Shown here: positions 46,743 to 54,798 of the stretch, in pieces
Position numbering within the stretch: position 1 is the stretch's first letter
Layout: every line of letters starts with the position of its first letter
Source: a bacterium
GTDB lineage: Bacteria > Pseudomonadota > Alphaproteobacteria > Ferrovibrionales > Ferrovibrionaceae
NCBI GenBank assembly: GCA_022844005.1
Contig: JALHMN010000005.1
Coordinates: forward strand, 1-56,427
Length of the DNA stretch: 56,427 nt
Reading direction: 5' to 3'
Translations under genes and position numbers: made by a program
Notes under the pieces: generated by a model
The model's input: only the letters and a program-made list of their open reading frames with translations
Databases searched by the model: none
Told to the model about the DNA's origin: nothing

Positions 46743-48540
46743 TTTTGACGCCGACACTGCGCAGCCGTTGATCTAAGGCTCGGTAGGTAACGTGCTGTTG
46801 TAGCTCTGGGCTGGCTGTGGAGACTCTGTCGAGTACAGCTCGGAGATCCTTTGTGAAAAGCCCATTCTCAAGCGCAACAACAGCGCCGAGCAGGAGGAGT
46901 GTCGTCACTGGTTGATCGTCTGGATGACGAGACTCGGATAGCTCATGGGCTATGTATCCCCATCGGGTAGTGCGGCTGATATATGGCAGTAAAAAGGTTA
47001 CGGCAGCTTCAAACTGATTATCGGTCGCGATCGCAAGCAGCGCGAAGTTTTCGGAAGTCTGAGGGGCAATGGTTTCAACATCGCGCGGCCAAACCCTGTC
47101 GAGCCAGGGTGCGACCTTCTCCGACCAAACCCTATCTGCCCGTTGAGAGCGATTGGCCCGCGCCGCCGGCGTCTGATTGTCCACATGTGGACCGGAGATA
47201 TAATGATATAGCCAGGTTACGGCTGCAGTCCGGTCCTCGATTTTCATTGACCGGATGGCATCGCGCGCGCGGTCTGCCGGTACGAGGTCGGCGGAGAAGT
47301 CGACGCCGACTGCCATAAGCAATTCGGCAAGCCGGGCCGATACGGCTCCGAGACGCTGATTGTTCTTTGGTACAAACGTATCAAAGAAGGCTTGTGAGAG
47401 TTCTACCCAAAGGCCCACGTTGATTCTGCACGTCCACCCGTAGCCCCGCCACAAGGCTGTCGCCTCGACTTCAGAAGCTGCCCAATCGAATCCGGGAATC
47501 AAATGTGCCGTCGTCCAGGGCGGATCGATAGAGAACAGATAAAGAAGGCGGGACGCTAAAATCACCCGGGCGAGTCGTAGGTTGCTTGGCGAGGACGGCA
47601 ACGTCTGAACCAGCCTCTTTCGAAACTCGGGTGGAATACCTTCTCCGGCTTTTAGTCGGCGTCGAAATAGAAGATCAACGAGTGCTGTTGCCAATCTACC
47701 CAGCGGATGATTGAGCGCTTGGCCAACCCAATCGTCCCCCTCTGGTGCGTCTTCAGGCTCAGACCGCAAACACGCTTCAAATAGCCTATCCCAGAGACGC
47801 CAGAATGAGGCTTCTGGAAATGGCAATTCCGTCTGCTTTGCTGCGGCCTCGAGAATTGCGCTAACTGGCCAGTGCATGCGCGAGTTGGCCAGCATGGATT
47901 GAGGCAAACATGTCAGGGTATCGACGATCCGGCGAATGACTACAGACCTTGAGGAGGCTTGCCGGAGGCCATACAACGTCTCGCTCCAAATTCGATCATC
48001 GCCTTCGCGAGGATCGCTGCTGAGCGCTTTAAGAAGGCCAACCCCCCGTGCAGGTCGATTGCTTACGATCAGACTCCATAGTTCAAGGCGCCCCTCTTGT
48101 GTTGCTCCTTTCTCTCGCAAAGTTTGAAGTAGGCTTTCGCCGCTGAGACGCCGAAGCACCTCCTCGGAAATATCTCCCTTGTACCCATCGCCGGCATCCA
48201 TCCAGACTGAGAACAAGGCTTGCTCACCGTCCGCTAGCTGCCAGTCAGGATAAGTGGAGCTCAAACGCTCCAATTTTTCCTGCGCTATGGGAGGCAATGG
48301 AGGCTGACCGAGGCGAGCAAGAATCATAAGCCTGTCAAATATGCCTCGGTCCTTCGCGCGCACGCTCCGGGAAATCTCTTCATCGCTTCGATCGGCATAC
48401 TCGATCGGTGGTCCCTCGATAATCGCATCTATCAAGCGCTTTCTTTTGGCGTCTCCGATAGTCGGCCAGAGGCCGACCATCAGCTCCACGGCTTCCTTAT
48501 GAAGCTCCCCGGACCAGAGAGGCACCGCGCTAGAAGCCAT
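46738..48540 (-). CDS. SIR2-module partner protein, probable C-terminal half
   Basis: A 600-residue mostly helical protein with no membrane segment or recognised catalytic motif. It starts MASSAVPLWSGELHKEAVEL, 11 bp inside the end of the SIR2 gene, in the +1 frame. The segment LIDAIIEGPP and the repetitive Leu/Trp helices resemble the rear part of long SIR2-DUF4020-type defence proteins, from memory. Base composition is clearly lower in GC than the flanking sox and che genes. It either is a separate subunit or the displaced second half of one 1280-residue protein. Confidence 0.7.
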   Translation of the reverse strand: MASSAVPLWSGELHKEAVELMVGLWPTIGDAKRKRLIDAIIEGPPIEYADRSDEEISRSVRAKDRGIFDRLMILARLGQPPLPPIAQEKLERLSSTYPDWQLADGEQALFSVWMDAGDGYKGDISEEVLRRLSGESLLQTLREKGATQEGRLELWSLIVSNRPARGVGLLKALSSDPREGDDRIWSETLYGLRQASSRSVVIRRIVDTLTCLPQSMLANSRMHWPVSAILEAAAKQTELPFPEASFWRLWDRLFEACLRSEPEDAPEGDDWVGQALNHPLGRLATALVDLLFRRRLKAGEGIPPEFRKRLVQTLPSSPSNLRLARVILASRLLYLFSIDPPWTTAHLIPGFDWAASEVEATALWRGYGWTCRINVGLWVELSQAFFDTFVPKNNQRLGAVSARLAELLMAVGVDFSADLVPADRARDAIRSMKIEDRTAAVTWLYHYISGPHVDNQTPAARANRSQRADRVWSEKVAPWLDRVWPRDVETIAPQTSENFALLAIATDNQFEAAVTFLLPYISRTTRWGYIAHELSESRHPDDQPVTTLLLLGAVVALENGLFTKDLRAVLDRVSTASPELQQHVTYRALDQRLRSVGVKM

Positions 48541-50584
48541 TGATCAGGAACTCCAACTTCTCGTCAGCGGTCCAACAACCACTCTCTCCAATAGCCTGCA
48601 GTGCCAAACGCTGGAACGTGGGATATGGAATCGAAAGCCAATGCTCGATCAATCTGCGGCTATCTCGGCACGAACGGTTGTTGACCCACTTCCAGCTCCG
48701 CCAGAGGAGGTCGATGAGGATTGTCCAACGATGAAAGCCGAGATTTTGAGCGTGAGGCGGAATTGAGGGTTGATGCTGGGTGCTGAGATCCTGTGTGGAG
48801 CTCGCCTCCCCTATCAATGCCCAAAGATCCAGGGCCTCCTTCAGGAGCGCGGTAAGGCCATCAGCAAGCGCACCCACTCGATCATCTGCCCCGGGTGATT
48901 TGTCGAGTGAATCGAGTACATGTCGAATTTGGTCACCGCCGATGAGCTCGACCTCGGCATCTGCCACCCGCGCGAAGCGCTCTGAGAGTGCCCTGGTGAC
49001 TCTTTCGTCAAGAGCGTCGCCAAATTCACTCCAGTCAATACGCCACGTGCTTGGCGACAGCCGAATGATCGGCCTCAACGCATCAAGCAGTTCAGCTCGA
49101 ACTAATTCTTCTCCGCCGGGATCGATTAAGAGGGAGGAGAAATCCCATAGATAGTCTGTCTCACCGGGGGGGACCGCCCACCGCGCCTCGGACGACACAA
49201 TCCTCCAAAAGCGGCGCTGCGTTTCTGAAAGTTGCACCGTATCCTTTGAGAGCGCTCCACGAATAAGATCTCGAAATCGAGGATGAAGCCTCTCTCCACC
49301 GCGTGCGCGGGTTGCTACCCAGTCTATGAATTCGTCACGGTCAAGGTGGCGAGTGAGCCAGCGCGCAACATGGAACGCTGCGTTAGTAAGGGACGAAGAG
49401 GCACCGCGGCTCGATGCCGCTAGATGTCGGATATGGAGCGTGGGGCACGGCGGGGGCGGCTCATGAGCCAAGCGAGCTTTTTCAGACTTCTCTCTGTGCT
49501 CCTCAAGGAGTGCACTCTCGTGCTGCTCGAAAGCCTCCAGCCAATCAATTGGAGGGAGGGATGGGAGATCTGCAAAGAGCCGGGCACCATATCCGTCGTC
49601 CTCTCGCCTTCCGAATAGCGCCCAAATTAGGTTTGAAGCATCGCTTGGCGCGTGCACTTCCGGCTTCGATGTTGCGAGGCGCCGAATAATTTCTTCGGTG
49701 CTGGAAAGCCAGTCGCCGCGTGCAACTGCCCACCGAACTAGAGTATCTCTTAGCAGCCGATGGCCATCAAAATTCTGATAAAATATGGGTTGCATTCCTC
49801 GATGGCGCCAATCAGCCATCTGATCGGGAGTGAGTTCTTCGCCTTCGTAAGAAACAAAGATGTATGCCCTAGGACGGTATTGAGCCCTGCGTATCTCGCG
49901 TGATTCGGATGCAAAGGCGTCTGCCATGTACCGAAGCACTGGATCGTTGAGGCTGTAGCCGACAAACAGAACGGAAAATTCTGCGAAGAGCCTCGCGACG
50001 AACCGGGCCGCCCAGGCATCCGTGAGGTAAGCGCGACCGAAATCTGCGCTGGTCAATATCAAATGGTCGTTCCCGGCCGCGGGAGGTTGAAGCCGGCCGT
50101 GAAGGTAGACCAAACTCTGCCAGCTTCCGGAACGATCATCGCGCGGGACTGGCAGGACGGGTCCGGAATGAAATCTGCCCTCGAGCGACGGGGCGGCCTT
50201 CTCGAAGTAGGTATCGAAGTTTGTGGTCACCAGACGTATGCCCGGATGTCGTGTGAGACGAGCGAGCTTCAGAAGGGCATCATGGAGGGTGAGGTCCGCC
50301 GCCTCCGCCGAAAGGATCGTTGCTACCGCTGCCCGAACCGCTCCAGGCAATGATGCAGCTTCCAATTCACCAAGGAGCCTGTCAGGCCAAACCCAATTTG
50401 GGTTGGTGTCGGCGGGCGGGGTAGCGCCAAGCTTCGCATAGGTCTTGCGGACCAATCCGGAATAGCTGGGAAGCCCTGCCCCCATCGAAATTCCGGCGCC
50501 GCAGAACAAGACAACCCGATCGTCTTCAAGGTCTTGGACCAATTCGTCAGGAATTAGTGGGCCCTTTGGGACGAACGATGGCAC
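48530..50584 (-). CDS. SIR2-family defence-type protein
   Basis: A 684-residue protein with an N-terminal SIR2-like domain: NAD-binding G29-A-G-I-S (LFCGAGISMGAG), T120-T-N122-F-D124, the catalytic-type H162 (LVYLHGR) and GYSLNDPVLRYM near 209-220. Such SIR2 domains in antiphage proteins hydrolyse NAD to cause abortive infection. The rest is helical, perhaps a sensor. The start is GTG 50584 with AAGGGTG upstream. It ends TTC-TAG inside the start of the partner gene. Low GC and nearby repeats point to transfer. Confidence 0.85.
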   Translation of the reverse strand: MPSFVPKGPLIPDELVQDLEDDRVVLFCGAGISMGAGLPSYSGLVRKTYAKLGATPPADTNPNWVWPDRLLGELEAASLPGAVRAAVATILSAEAADLTLHDALLKLARLTRHPGIRLVTTNFDTYFEKAAPSLEGRFHSGPVLPVPRDDRSGSWQSLVYLHGRLQPPAAGNDHLILTSADFGRAYLTDAWAARFVARLFAEFSVLFVGYSLNDPVLRYMADAFASESREIRRAQYRPRAYIFVSYEGEELTPDQMADWRHRGMQPIFYQNFDGHRLLRDTLVRWAVARGDWLSSTEEIIRRLATSKPEVHAPSDASNLIWALFGRREDDGYGARLFADLPSLPPIDWLEAFEQHESALLEEHREKSEKARLAHEPPPPCPTLHIRHLAASSRGASSSLTNAAFHVARWLTRHLDRDEFIDWVATRARGGERLHPRFRDLIRGALSKDTVQLSETQRRFWRIVSSEARWAVPPGETDYLWDFSSLLIDPGGEELVRAELLDALRPIIRLSPSTWRIDWSEFGDALDERVTRALSERFARVADAEVELIGGDQIRHVLDSLDKSPGADDRVGALADGLTALLKEALDLWALIGEASSTQDLSTQHQPSIPPHAQNLGFHRWTILIDLLWRSWKWVNNRSCRDSRRLIEHWLSIPYPTFQRLALQAIGESGCWTADEKLEFLINGF

Positions 50585-50795
50585 TCGTGTTCACCCTTGT
50601 TATTCCATAGATAAGCCATTGCAACGGATAGTGAGCGGCACAAGTGTTAAAGCTGCTTAGGTATCCCCGAATGATCTCAAGTCCGTCAATGCAGTCACAT
50701 TGCCGATTAAGAATGTCTATCACAGCGCAACGAGCAATGGACTCAACGTGCGCCATCGGCGCAGATGCAGGGCCGCAAAGCCCGCCGTCCCACCT
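50585..50795 (-). promoter_or_regulatory. Region upstream of the SIR2 gene
   Basis: This 211-bp low-GC gap between the SIR2 gene and the truncated soxA copy presumably contains the SIR2 promoter. A 69-codon minus-strand frame (from 50756) runs through it into the SIR2 start but has no recognisable family and no clear ribosome site, so I do not call it. Homology to the other soxA copy stops at 50792, marking a junction. Confidence 0.4.
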
Positions 50796-51390
50796 TCACG
50801 GCCTAACCGCCGGCGTCTCCACCGTCATTCCAGCCGCCCGGCTCATCAAGAACAGCTCCAGCTCGATCATCTCCGGCGCGCCATAGGCGAAGGGTTCGGC
50901 GCGGACGCCGGTCATGCAGTTGCGCAGCCGCCGCTGCAGCGAGCCCATGCCTTGCCATTCGAGGCGATAGATCGGGTAGCCGGTGGGATGCGCCTCAGGG
51001 ATCGTGCTGCCGGCGAGGCGCGTGCCGGCGTTGTCGTCGTGGCACTGGGCGCAGGAGAAGTTGAGCTGGCCCATCCGCTGTTCGTAGAGGCGGCGGCCGG
51101 CCTCGCGGAAGGGCTCGGCCCGCGGGTCGGGGTCGGGGGTGATCGGCAGCCCGCGCGACTGCAGGCCGAGATAGGCGGTGAGCCCGAGCAGGCTTTCGCT
51201 TTCGGCGGCGAAGGGGGGCGCCTGCTGGTGCTTCTCGCGGCAGAGGTTGATGCGGGTGCTCAAGTCGACCGGGCGGCCCTGATCCGCATCGAAGGCGGGA
51301 TAGCGGGCGGCGACGCCCTTCATGCCGGCCGCCGCATCGCCGTGGCAATCGGCGCAGGCCTTCTTCTCCGGCGCGGGCTTCCGCGACGAC
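50796..51390 (-). pseudogene. soxA: Truncated soxA copy (3' part)
   Basis: This repeats the 3' part of the intact soxA: bases 50792-51387 align without gaps to 52825-53420. The 175 residues after the internal Met at 51323 differ at about 13 positions from the intact protein. The frame keeps CADCH and CAQCH heme motifs and the NCMTGVRAEPF ligand segment. It lacks the signal peptide and any start codon (in-frame stop TGA near 51430), so it cannot be exported as a cytochrome. It borders the abiE insert on one side and the SIR2 module on the other. Confidence 0.85.
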
Positions 51391-51445
51391 TGCGTGACGA
51401 TGCCGGTATCCCGATCATTCCCGATCGGTCACGACCGGCCGTCGC

Positions 51446-52373
51446 TCATTGCCGGTCGACCGGCACGGTTCGGCCGATCGCCTCCACGAGCCGTCCGCAA
51501 GCCGTCATCGCGCTCTCATAGCCGATGCGGCCCTCGTCGCTGCCGAAGGCGACGTTGCGCACGAACTGTTCATATTCCGCCTGCCAGAGCGGATCTCCGG
51601 CGATCTTGGGGAGCATTGCGGAGAGCATGGCGCTGCCCGTCAGTCCGCCGGCTCTTGCGCGCGGGGCATCGGCTTCCAGCGGGGCCAGGGCCAAGCCGGA
51701 GAACACCGTGCTGTCCCTGGCGACGGGTTCGAGTGCGGCGAGATCATGCAGGTGGCGGACGATGGTGGGATCGTCCTTCGGGCTGCTCCGGTCGCGAACG
51801 AAGGTGCGCCACGCCAAGGCGCCGATCTTGTCGGCGGCCGTCTCGACGGGATCGACACAGAGGAGTGCTGCGAGTTCCGGCGGCTGCTTCGAGGCCTGAG
51901 CGATGAACGACCGGATCGGCCGGGGCCGCGGCGGGAGCGCCGTGTTCATGAAGGTGATCTCGACGCGCAGCGCCGGACGCAGCGCCGAGGCCGGTGCGTA
52001 GCTCGCGCGTAGTCGAAGACCGCTTGCAGGAATGTGCCTTCATCGCCGACGCGCGGGGCCGCGATCAGCTTGAAGCCCCCGGCTTCGAATGCGGCCATCA
52101 GGCGATGGCGATGTCGCGCCGGAAGCGGTCGGCGGCCGAACGGCTTGCGGCTTTCGGCTGCGCGACCTTGAAGTCGATATCTTCGGAGAAGCGCCGGATG
52201 AGGCCGTAGCCCTTCGAGAGGGAGGTGCCGCCGGAAAAGACGGGCGTCGCGCCCTGCTGATCGAGAGTCGCGATCACCGCGAGCGCGCGGACGACGTGGA
52301 AGTCCTTTTCGATCAGCCCTTCTTCCGCGCCGAGATCGGCGGCGATCAGTCCTATGAGTTCGCGGTCAAGCAC
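51446..52373 (-). pseudogene. abiEii: abiEii nucleotidyltransferase toxin, broken by two frameshifts
   Basis: The 5' part (GTG at 52373) has the nucleotidyltransferase motifs G48-G-T (VFSGGTSLSKGYGLIRRF) and E64-D-I-D67. It hits a stop at 52098. Homologous sequence goes on in another frame (LMAAFEAGGFKLIAAPRVGD, about 51990-52092) and then a third (ALRPALRVEITFMNTALPPR onward) to a stop at 51446. So two indels split a normal-length AbiEii, and the toxin should be inactive. The 5' end overlaps abiEi by 8 bp, as in functional pairs. Confidence 0.85.
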
Positions 52374-52773
52374 GCTCGAAGCTCATGGTCGCGCCCCTGA
52401 CGCCGATCTTCCGGCGAACCCGCCTGTCGACGGCGATCACACGGCCGGCCGGCACCTGCGTCGTACGCCCGGCATTGTACGCGCGCTCCAGCTTCGTCTC
52501 GCTCGTCCTGATCCCGAGACGGGTCAACGCCTCGTCGGCAAGACGCCGAAGGCTCTTGGTGGGAACAGGCTGTCCGTCCAGGGGAGAGGCGGCGGCGCGC
52601 GTATAGAGGCCGTAGCCGATCCTGATCAGGCGCCCCATCCGCACGAGCTTGCGCAACTCGCGGCCCACCTGGTCGTAGCCGCCGAGGTCGCTGAAATCGT
52701 CGCGCAGGAACACGTCGCCCTTCTTCCGGGCGATCCGCTGCTCGATCTTCGCTTGCAACAGGGCGGGGCGCAT
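52366..52773 (-). CDS. abiEi: AbiEi-type antitoxin (DUF6088-like)
   Basis: A 135-residue protein with an N-terminal winged helix (IARKKGDVFLRDDFSDLGGY, LRKLVRMGRLIRIGYGLYTR) and a C-terminal antitoxin part (LADEALTRLGIRTSETKLER). ATG 52773 has GAGGAG seven bases upstream; ATG 52779 is too close to it. Type IV AbiEi antitoxins repress their own promoter. Here the gene is intact while its toxin is not. Confidence 0.8.
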   Translation of the reverse strand: MRPALLQAKIEQRIARKKGDVFLRDDFSDLGGYDQVGRELRKLVRMGRLIRIGYGLYTRAAASPLDGQPVPTKSLRRLADEALTRLGIRTSETKLERAYNAGRTTQVPAGRVIAVDRRVRRKIGVRGATMSFERA

Positions 52774-52786
52774 GGCCATTCTCCTC

Positions 52787-52805
52787 AATGTCAAGATACG
52801 ACATT
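52787..52805 (-). promoter_or_regulatory. Inverted repeat upstream of abiEi, candidate operator
   Basis: AATGTC (52787-52792) and GACATT (52800-52805) are perfect arms with a 7-base spacer, just upstream of the abiEi ribosome site. AbiEi-type antitoxins bind inverted repeats at their promoter. TTGACAT on the minus strand within it may serve as a -35 element. Confidence 0.5.
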
Positions 52806-52828
52806 ATCCGGCGAATTGAAATTCACCC

Positions 52829-53596
52829 TCACGGCCTAACCCCCGGCGTCTCCACCGTCATCCCGGCCGCCCTGCTCATCAGGAACAGTTCCAGCTCCAC
52901 CATCTCGGGCGCGCCATAGGCGAAGGGTTCGGCGCGGACGCCGGTCATGCAGTTGCGCAGGCGGCGCTGCAGCGAGCCCATGCCTTGCCATTCGAGGCGA
53001 TAGATCGGGTAGCCGGTGGGATGCGCCTGCGGGATCACGCTGCCGGCGAGGCGCTTGCCGGCGTTGTCGTCGTGGCACTGGGCGCAGGCGAAGTTGAGCT
53101 GGCCCATCCGCTGTTCGTAGAGGCGGCGCCCGGCCTCGCGGAACGGCTCGCTGCGCGGGTCCGGGTCGGGGGAGATGGGGAGTCCGCGCGACTGCAGGCC
53201 GAGCCAGGCGCTGAGCCCGAGCAGGCTTTCGCTTTCGGCGGCGAAGGGGGCCGCCTGCTGGTGCTTCTCGCGGCAGAGGTTGATGCGGGTGGCGAGGTCC
53301 ACCGGGCGGCCCTGTTCGGCATCGAAGGCGGGATAGCGGGCGGCGACGCCCTTCATGCTGGCCGCCGCATCGCCGTGGCAATCGGCGCAGGCCTTCTTGT
53401 CGGCTGCGGGCTTCCGCGACCACAGCGCGGCGCCGTCCTGGACCCAGAGCATGCCGGGATTGGCCGTGTCGTCCTTCTGCATGGCCTGGGTCTCGGCGCT
53501 CATATAGGTGCTGCCCGAGCGCCGCTCGTCGGCCAGCGCCGCCGCCGGCAGCAGCAGGAGTAGGCAGGCGAGGCGCCTCACGCTCCCGCGCCTCAT
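52829..53596 (-). CDS. soxA: Sulfur-oxidising diheme cytochrome SoxA
   Basis: A 255-residue periplasmic cytochrome with a signal peptide (LACLLLLLPAAALA). Two heme motifs are present, C70-x2-C73-H74 and C171-x2-C174-H175, as well as the conserved C216 of RNCMTGVRAEPF, the persulfide-type heme ligand. With SoxX it couples thiosulfate to SoxY. It overlaps soxZ by ATGA. The 3' 596 bp are repeated at 50792-51387. After it the operon is cut by the abiE insert. Confidence 0.95.
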   Translation of the reverse strand: MRRGSVRRLACLLLLLPAAALADERRSGSTYMSAETQAMQKDDTANPGMLWVQDGAALWSRKPAADKKACADCHGDAAASMKGVAARYPAFDAEQGRPVDLATRINLCREKHQQAAPFAAESESLLGLSAWLGLQSRGLPISPDPDPRSEPFREAGRRLYEQRMGQLNFACAQCHDDNAGKRLAGSVIPQAHPTGYPIYRLEWQGMGSLQRRLRNCMTGVRAEPFAYGAPEMVELELFLMSRAAGMTVETPGVRP

Positions 53597-53913
53597 GTCA
53601 CCGAAATCGTCGCCGTCTCGGTCTGCTTGAAGCCGTTGTCGCCGGTCCAGGTGAAGCGGAAGGTGCCGCTTTCGCTCGCCACCGTGGTGAAGGCGAGGAA
53701 GGGATTGGCGGCGGTGGCGGGGAACAGCTCGGCGGCGAAGACCTCCTCGCCGTTATAGGTGCAGGCGAATTTGGTGATGATGTCGCGGGCTAAGATGCGG
53801 CCGTTGGCGCCGGGGCGGAAGCCCGTCTCCATCGGATGCTGGATCAGCGTCTTGATCTCGATCACCTCGCCGCGCTTCGCGCTGGCCGGCACGTTGATGA
53901 GGGTGCGGGCCAT
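53593..53913 (-). CDS. soxZ: Thiosulfate oxidation carrier subunit SoxZ
   Basis: A 106-residue protein starting MARTLINVPASAKRGEVIEI, with IQHPMETGFRP, the SoxZ hallmark. It forms the SoxYZ heterodimer that carries sulfur intermediates in the periplasm. It has no signal peptide and is exported with SoxY by the Tat route. It lies 3 bp behind soxY and overlaps soxA by 4 bp. Confidence 0.95.
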   Translation of the reverse strand: MARTLINVPASAKRGEVIEIKTLIQHPMETGFRPGANGRILARDIITKFACTYNGEEVFAAELFPATAANPFLAFTTVASESGTFRFTWTGDNGFKQTETATISVT

Positions 53914-53916
53914 GCC

Positions 53917-54366
53917 TCAACCCTCCACGCAGGCGGCCAGCGTCACGATCACCTCGGCGCTGGTCTGCCGGAAGCTGCCGTCGCTCATCTCGGCGATGGC
54001 GGTGATGGCCTGGCTGTCGGCCAGCCGAATGCGGCTCGACACGCTGGCCCGGCCGCTTCGCGGGTTCAGGTGATAGGTGCCGATATGCGGTTGCGGGTTC
54101 TTCTCGGCGAAGAGGGCGATGCGCTTCACGAAGCTCTCGGCCGTCATGGGTGAGTCGACGCTGACGGTGAGCGGCACCACGTTGCCGTTCTCCACCAGCG
54201 GCGGCAGGTCGAGGGTGATGCCGCCCTCCTGGCGCTTCACCGTGCCGGCGAAATCGCGGATCGCCTCGCTCATCGCCGCCGTGGTGGCCCGCGCGGGGCG
54301 AAAGCTGAGGAAGGCGGCGAGGCCGGCCCCCAGCCCCAAGGCATCGCGGCGTGTCGCGTTCGTCAT
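53917..54366 (-). CDS. soxY: Sulfur carrier protein SoxY with atypical C-terminus
   Basis: A 149-residue SoxY with a Tat-type signal (TRRDALGLGAGLAAFLSF). The body fits the family (VPLTVSVDSPMTAESFVKRI, GTYHLNPRSGRASVSSRIRL). The canonical swinging arm ends GGCGG, but here the protein ends LAACVEG, with C146 the only C-terminal cysteine. The cysteine is kept while the glycines are not. Whether this carrier works with the usual SoxB and SoxCD is open. It follows soxX by 3 bp. Confidence 0.92.
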   Translation of the reverse strand: MTNATRRDALGLGAGLAAFLSFRPARATTAAMSEAIRDFAGTVKRQEGGITLDLPPLVENGNVVPLTVSVDSPMTAESFVKRIALFAEKNPQPHIGTYHLNPRSGRASVSSRIRLADSQAITAIAEMSDGSFRQTSAEVIVTLAACVEG

Positions 54367-54369
54367 CGC

Positions 54370-54798
54370 TCACTCCCGCAAGGTGGAAAGGAAGGCTATC
54401 ACGTCCTCGATCTCCTGCGCTGTCAGCACGGTCTTGGCCACCCAGTTGGCGCCCACGCGGGTCAGCCCCTCGGTGCTGAAATAGGGCGGCATGATGCTGT
54501 CGGGATTGAGGCGGCGCGGATCGACCAGGCGGAGCCGCAGCTGTGCGGGGGTGGAGCGGCTGCCCGCACCCGCGAGCGTGGGGGCGAGGTTGCCCTGGAA
54601 GCGCTCCTCCGGGAAGGGCCCGGTATGGCAGAGGAGGCAGAGGCCGCGCTGGCGGCTCGCCACGATGGCGCGCCCGCGCGCGGGGTCGCCCGCCGTTTCG
54701 GTCAGCGGTTGGGGGATGCCGTCGCCGACGACAACTTGCGCCTGCGCGCCGCCGGCGAGGAGCGCGAGGGCGAGGACGGTCTCAGGTAAAAACTTCAT
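54370..54798 (-). CDS. soxX: Sulfur-oxidising monoheme cytochrome SoxX
   Basis: A 142-residue cytochrome with a signal peptide ([15 protein letters not shown]). It has a single heme motif C54-x2-C57-H58 ([19 protein letters not shown]) and the distal [14 protein letters not shown] segment with the Met ligand. It partners SoxA. ATG 54798 lies 17 bp inside the fccB 3' end; the upstream frame is fccB in another frame. Confidence 0.94.
   Translation of the reverse strand: MKFLPETVLALALLAGGAQAQVVVGDGIPQPLTETAGDPARGRAIVASRQRGLCLLCHTGPFPEERFQGNLAPTLAGAGSRSTPAQLRLRLVDPRRLNPDSIMPPYFSTEGLTRVGANWVAKTVLTAQEIEDVIAFLSTLRE

Noticed and set aside
46738-50584. Treating the SIR2 partner as a simple pseudogene remnant
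   Set aside because: Both frames are long and undisturbed; a single junction could equally be a two-gene or frameshift design.
50547-50756. 69-codon minus-strand frame upstream of the SIR2 gene
   Set aside because: It overlaps the SIR2 start, has no clear ribosome site and no recognised family; too weak to call.
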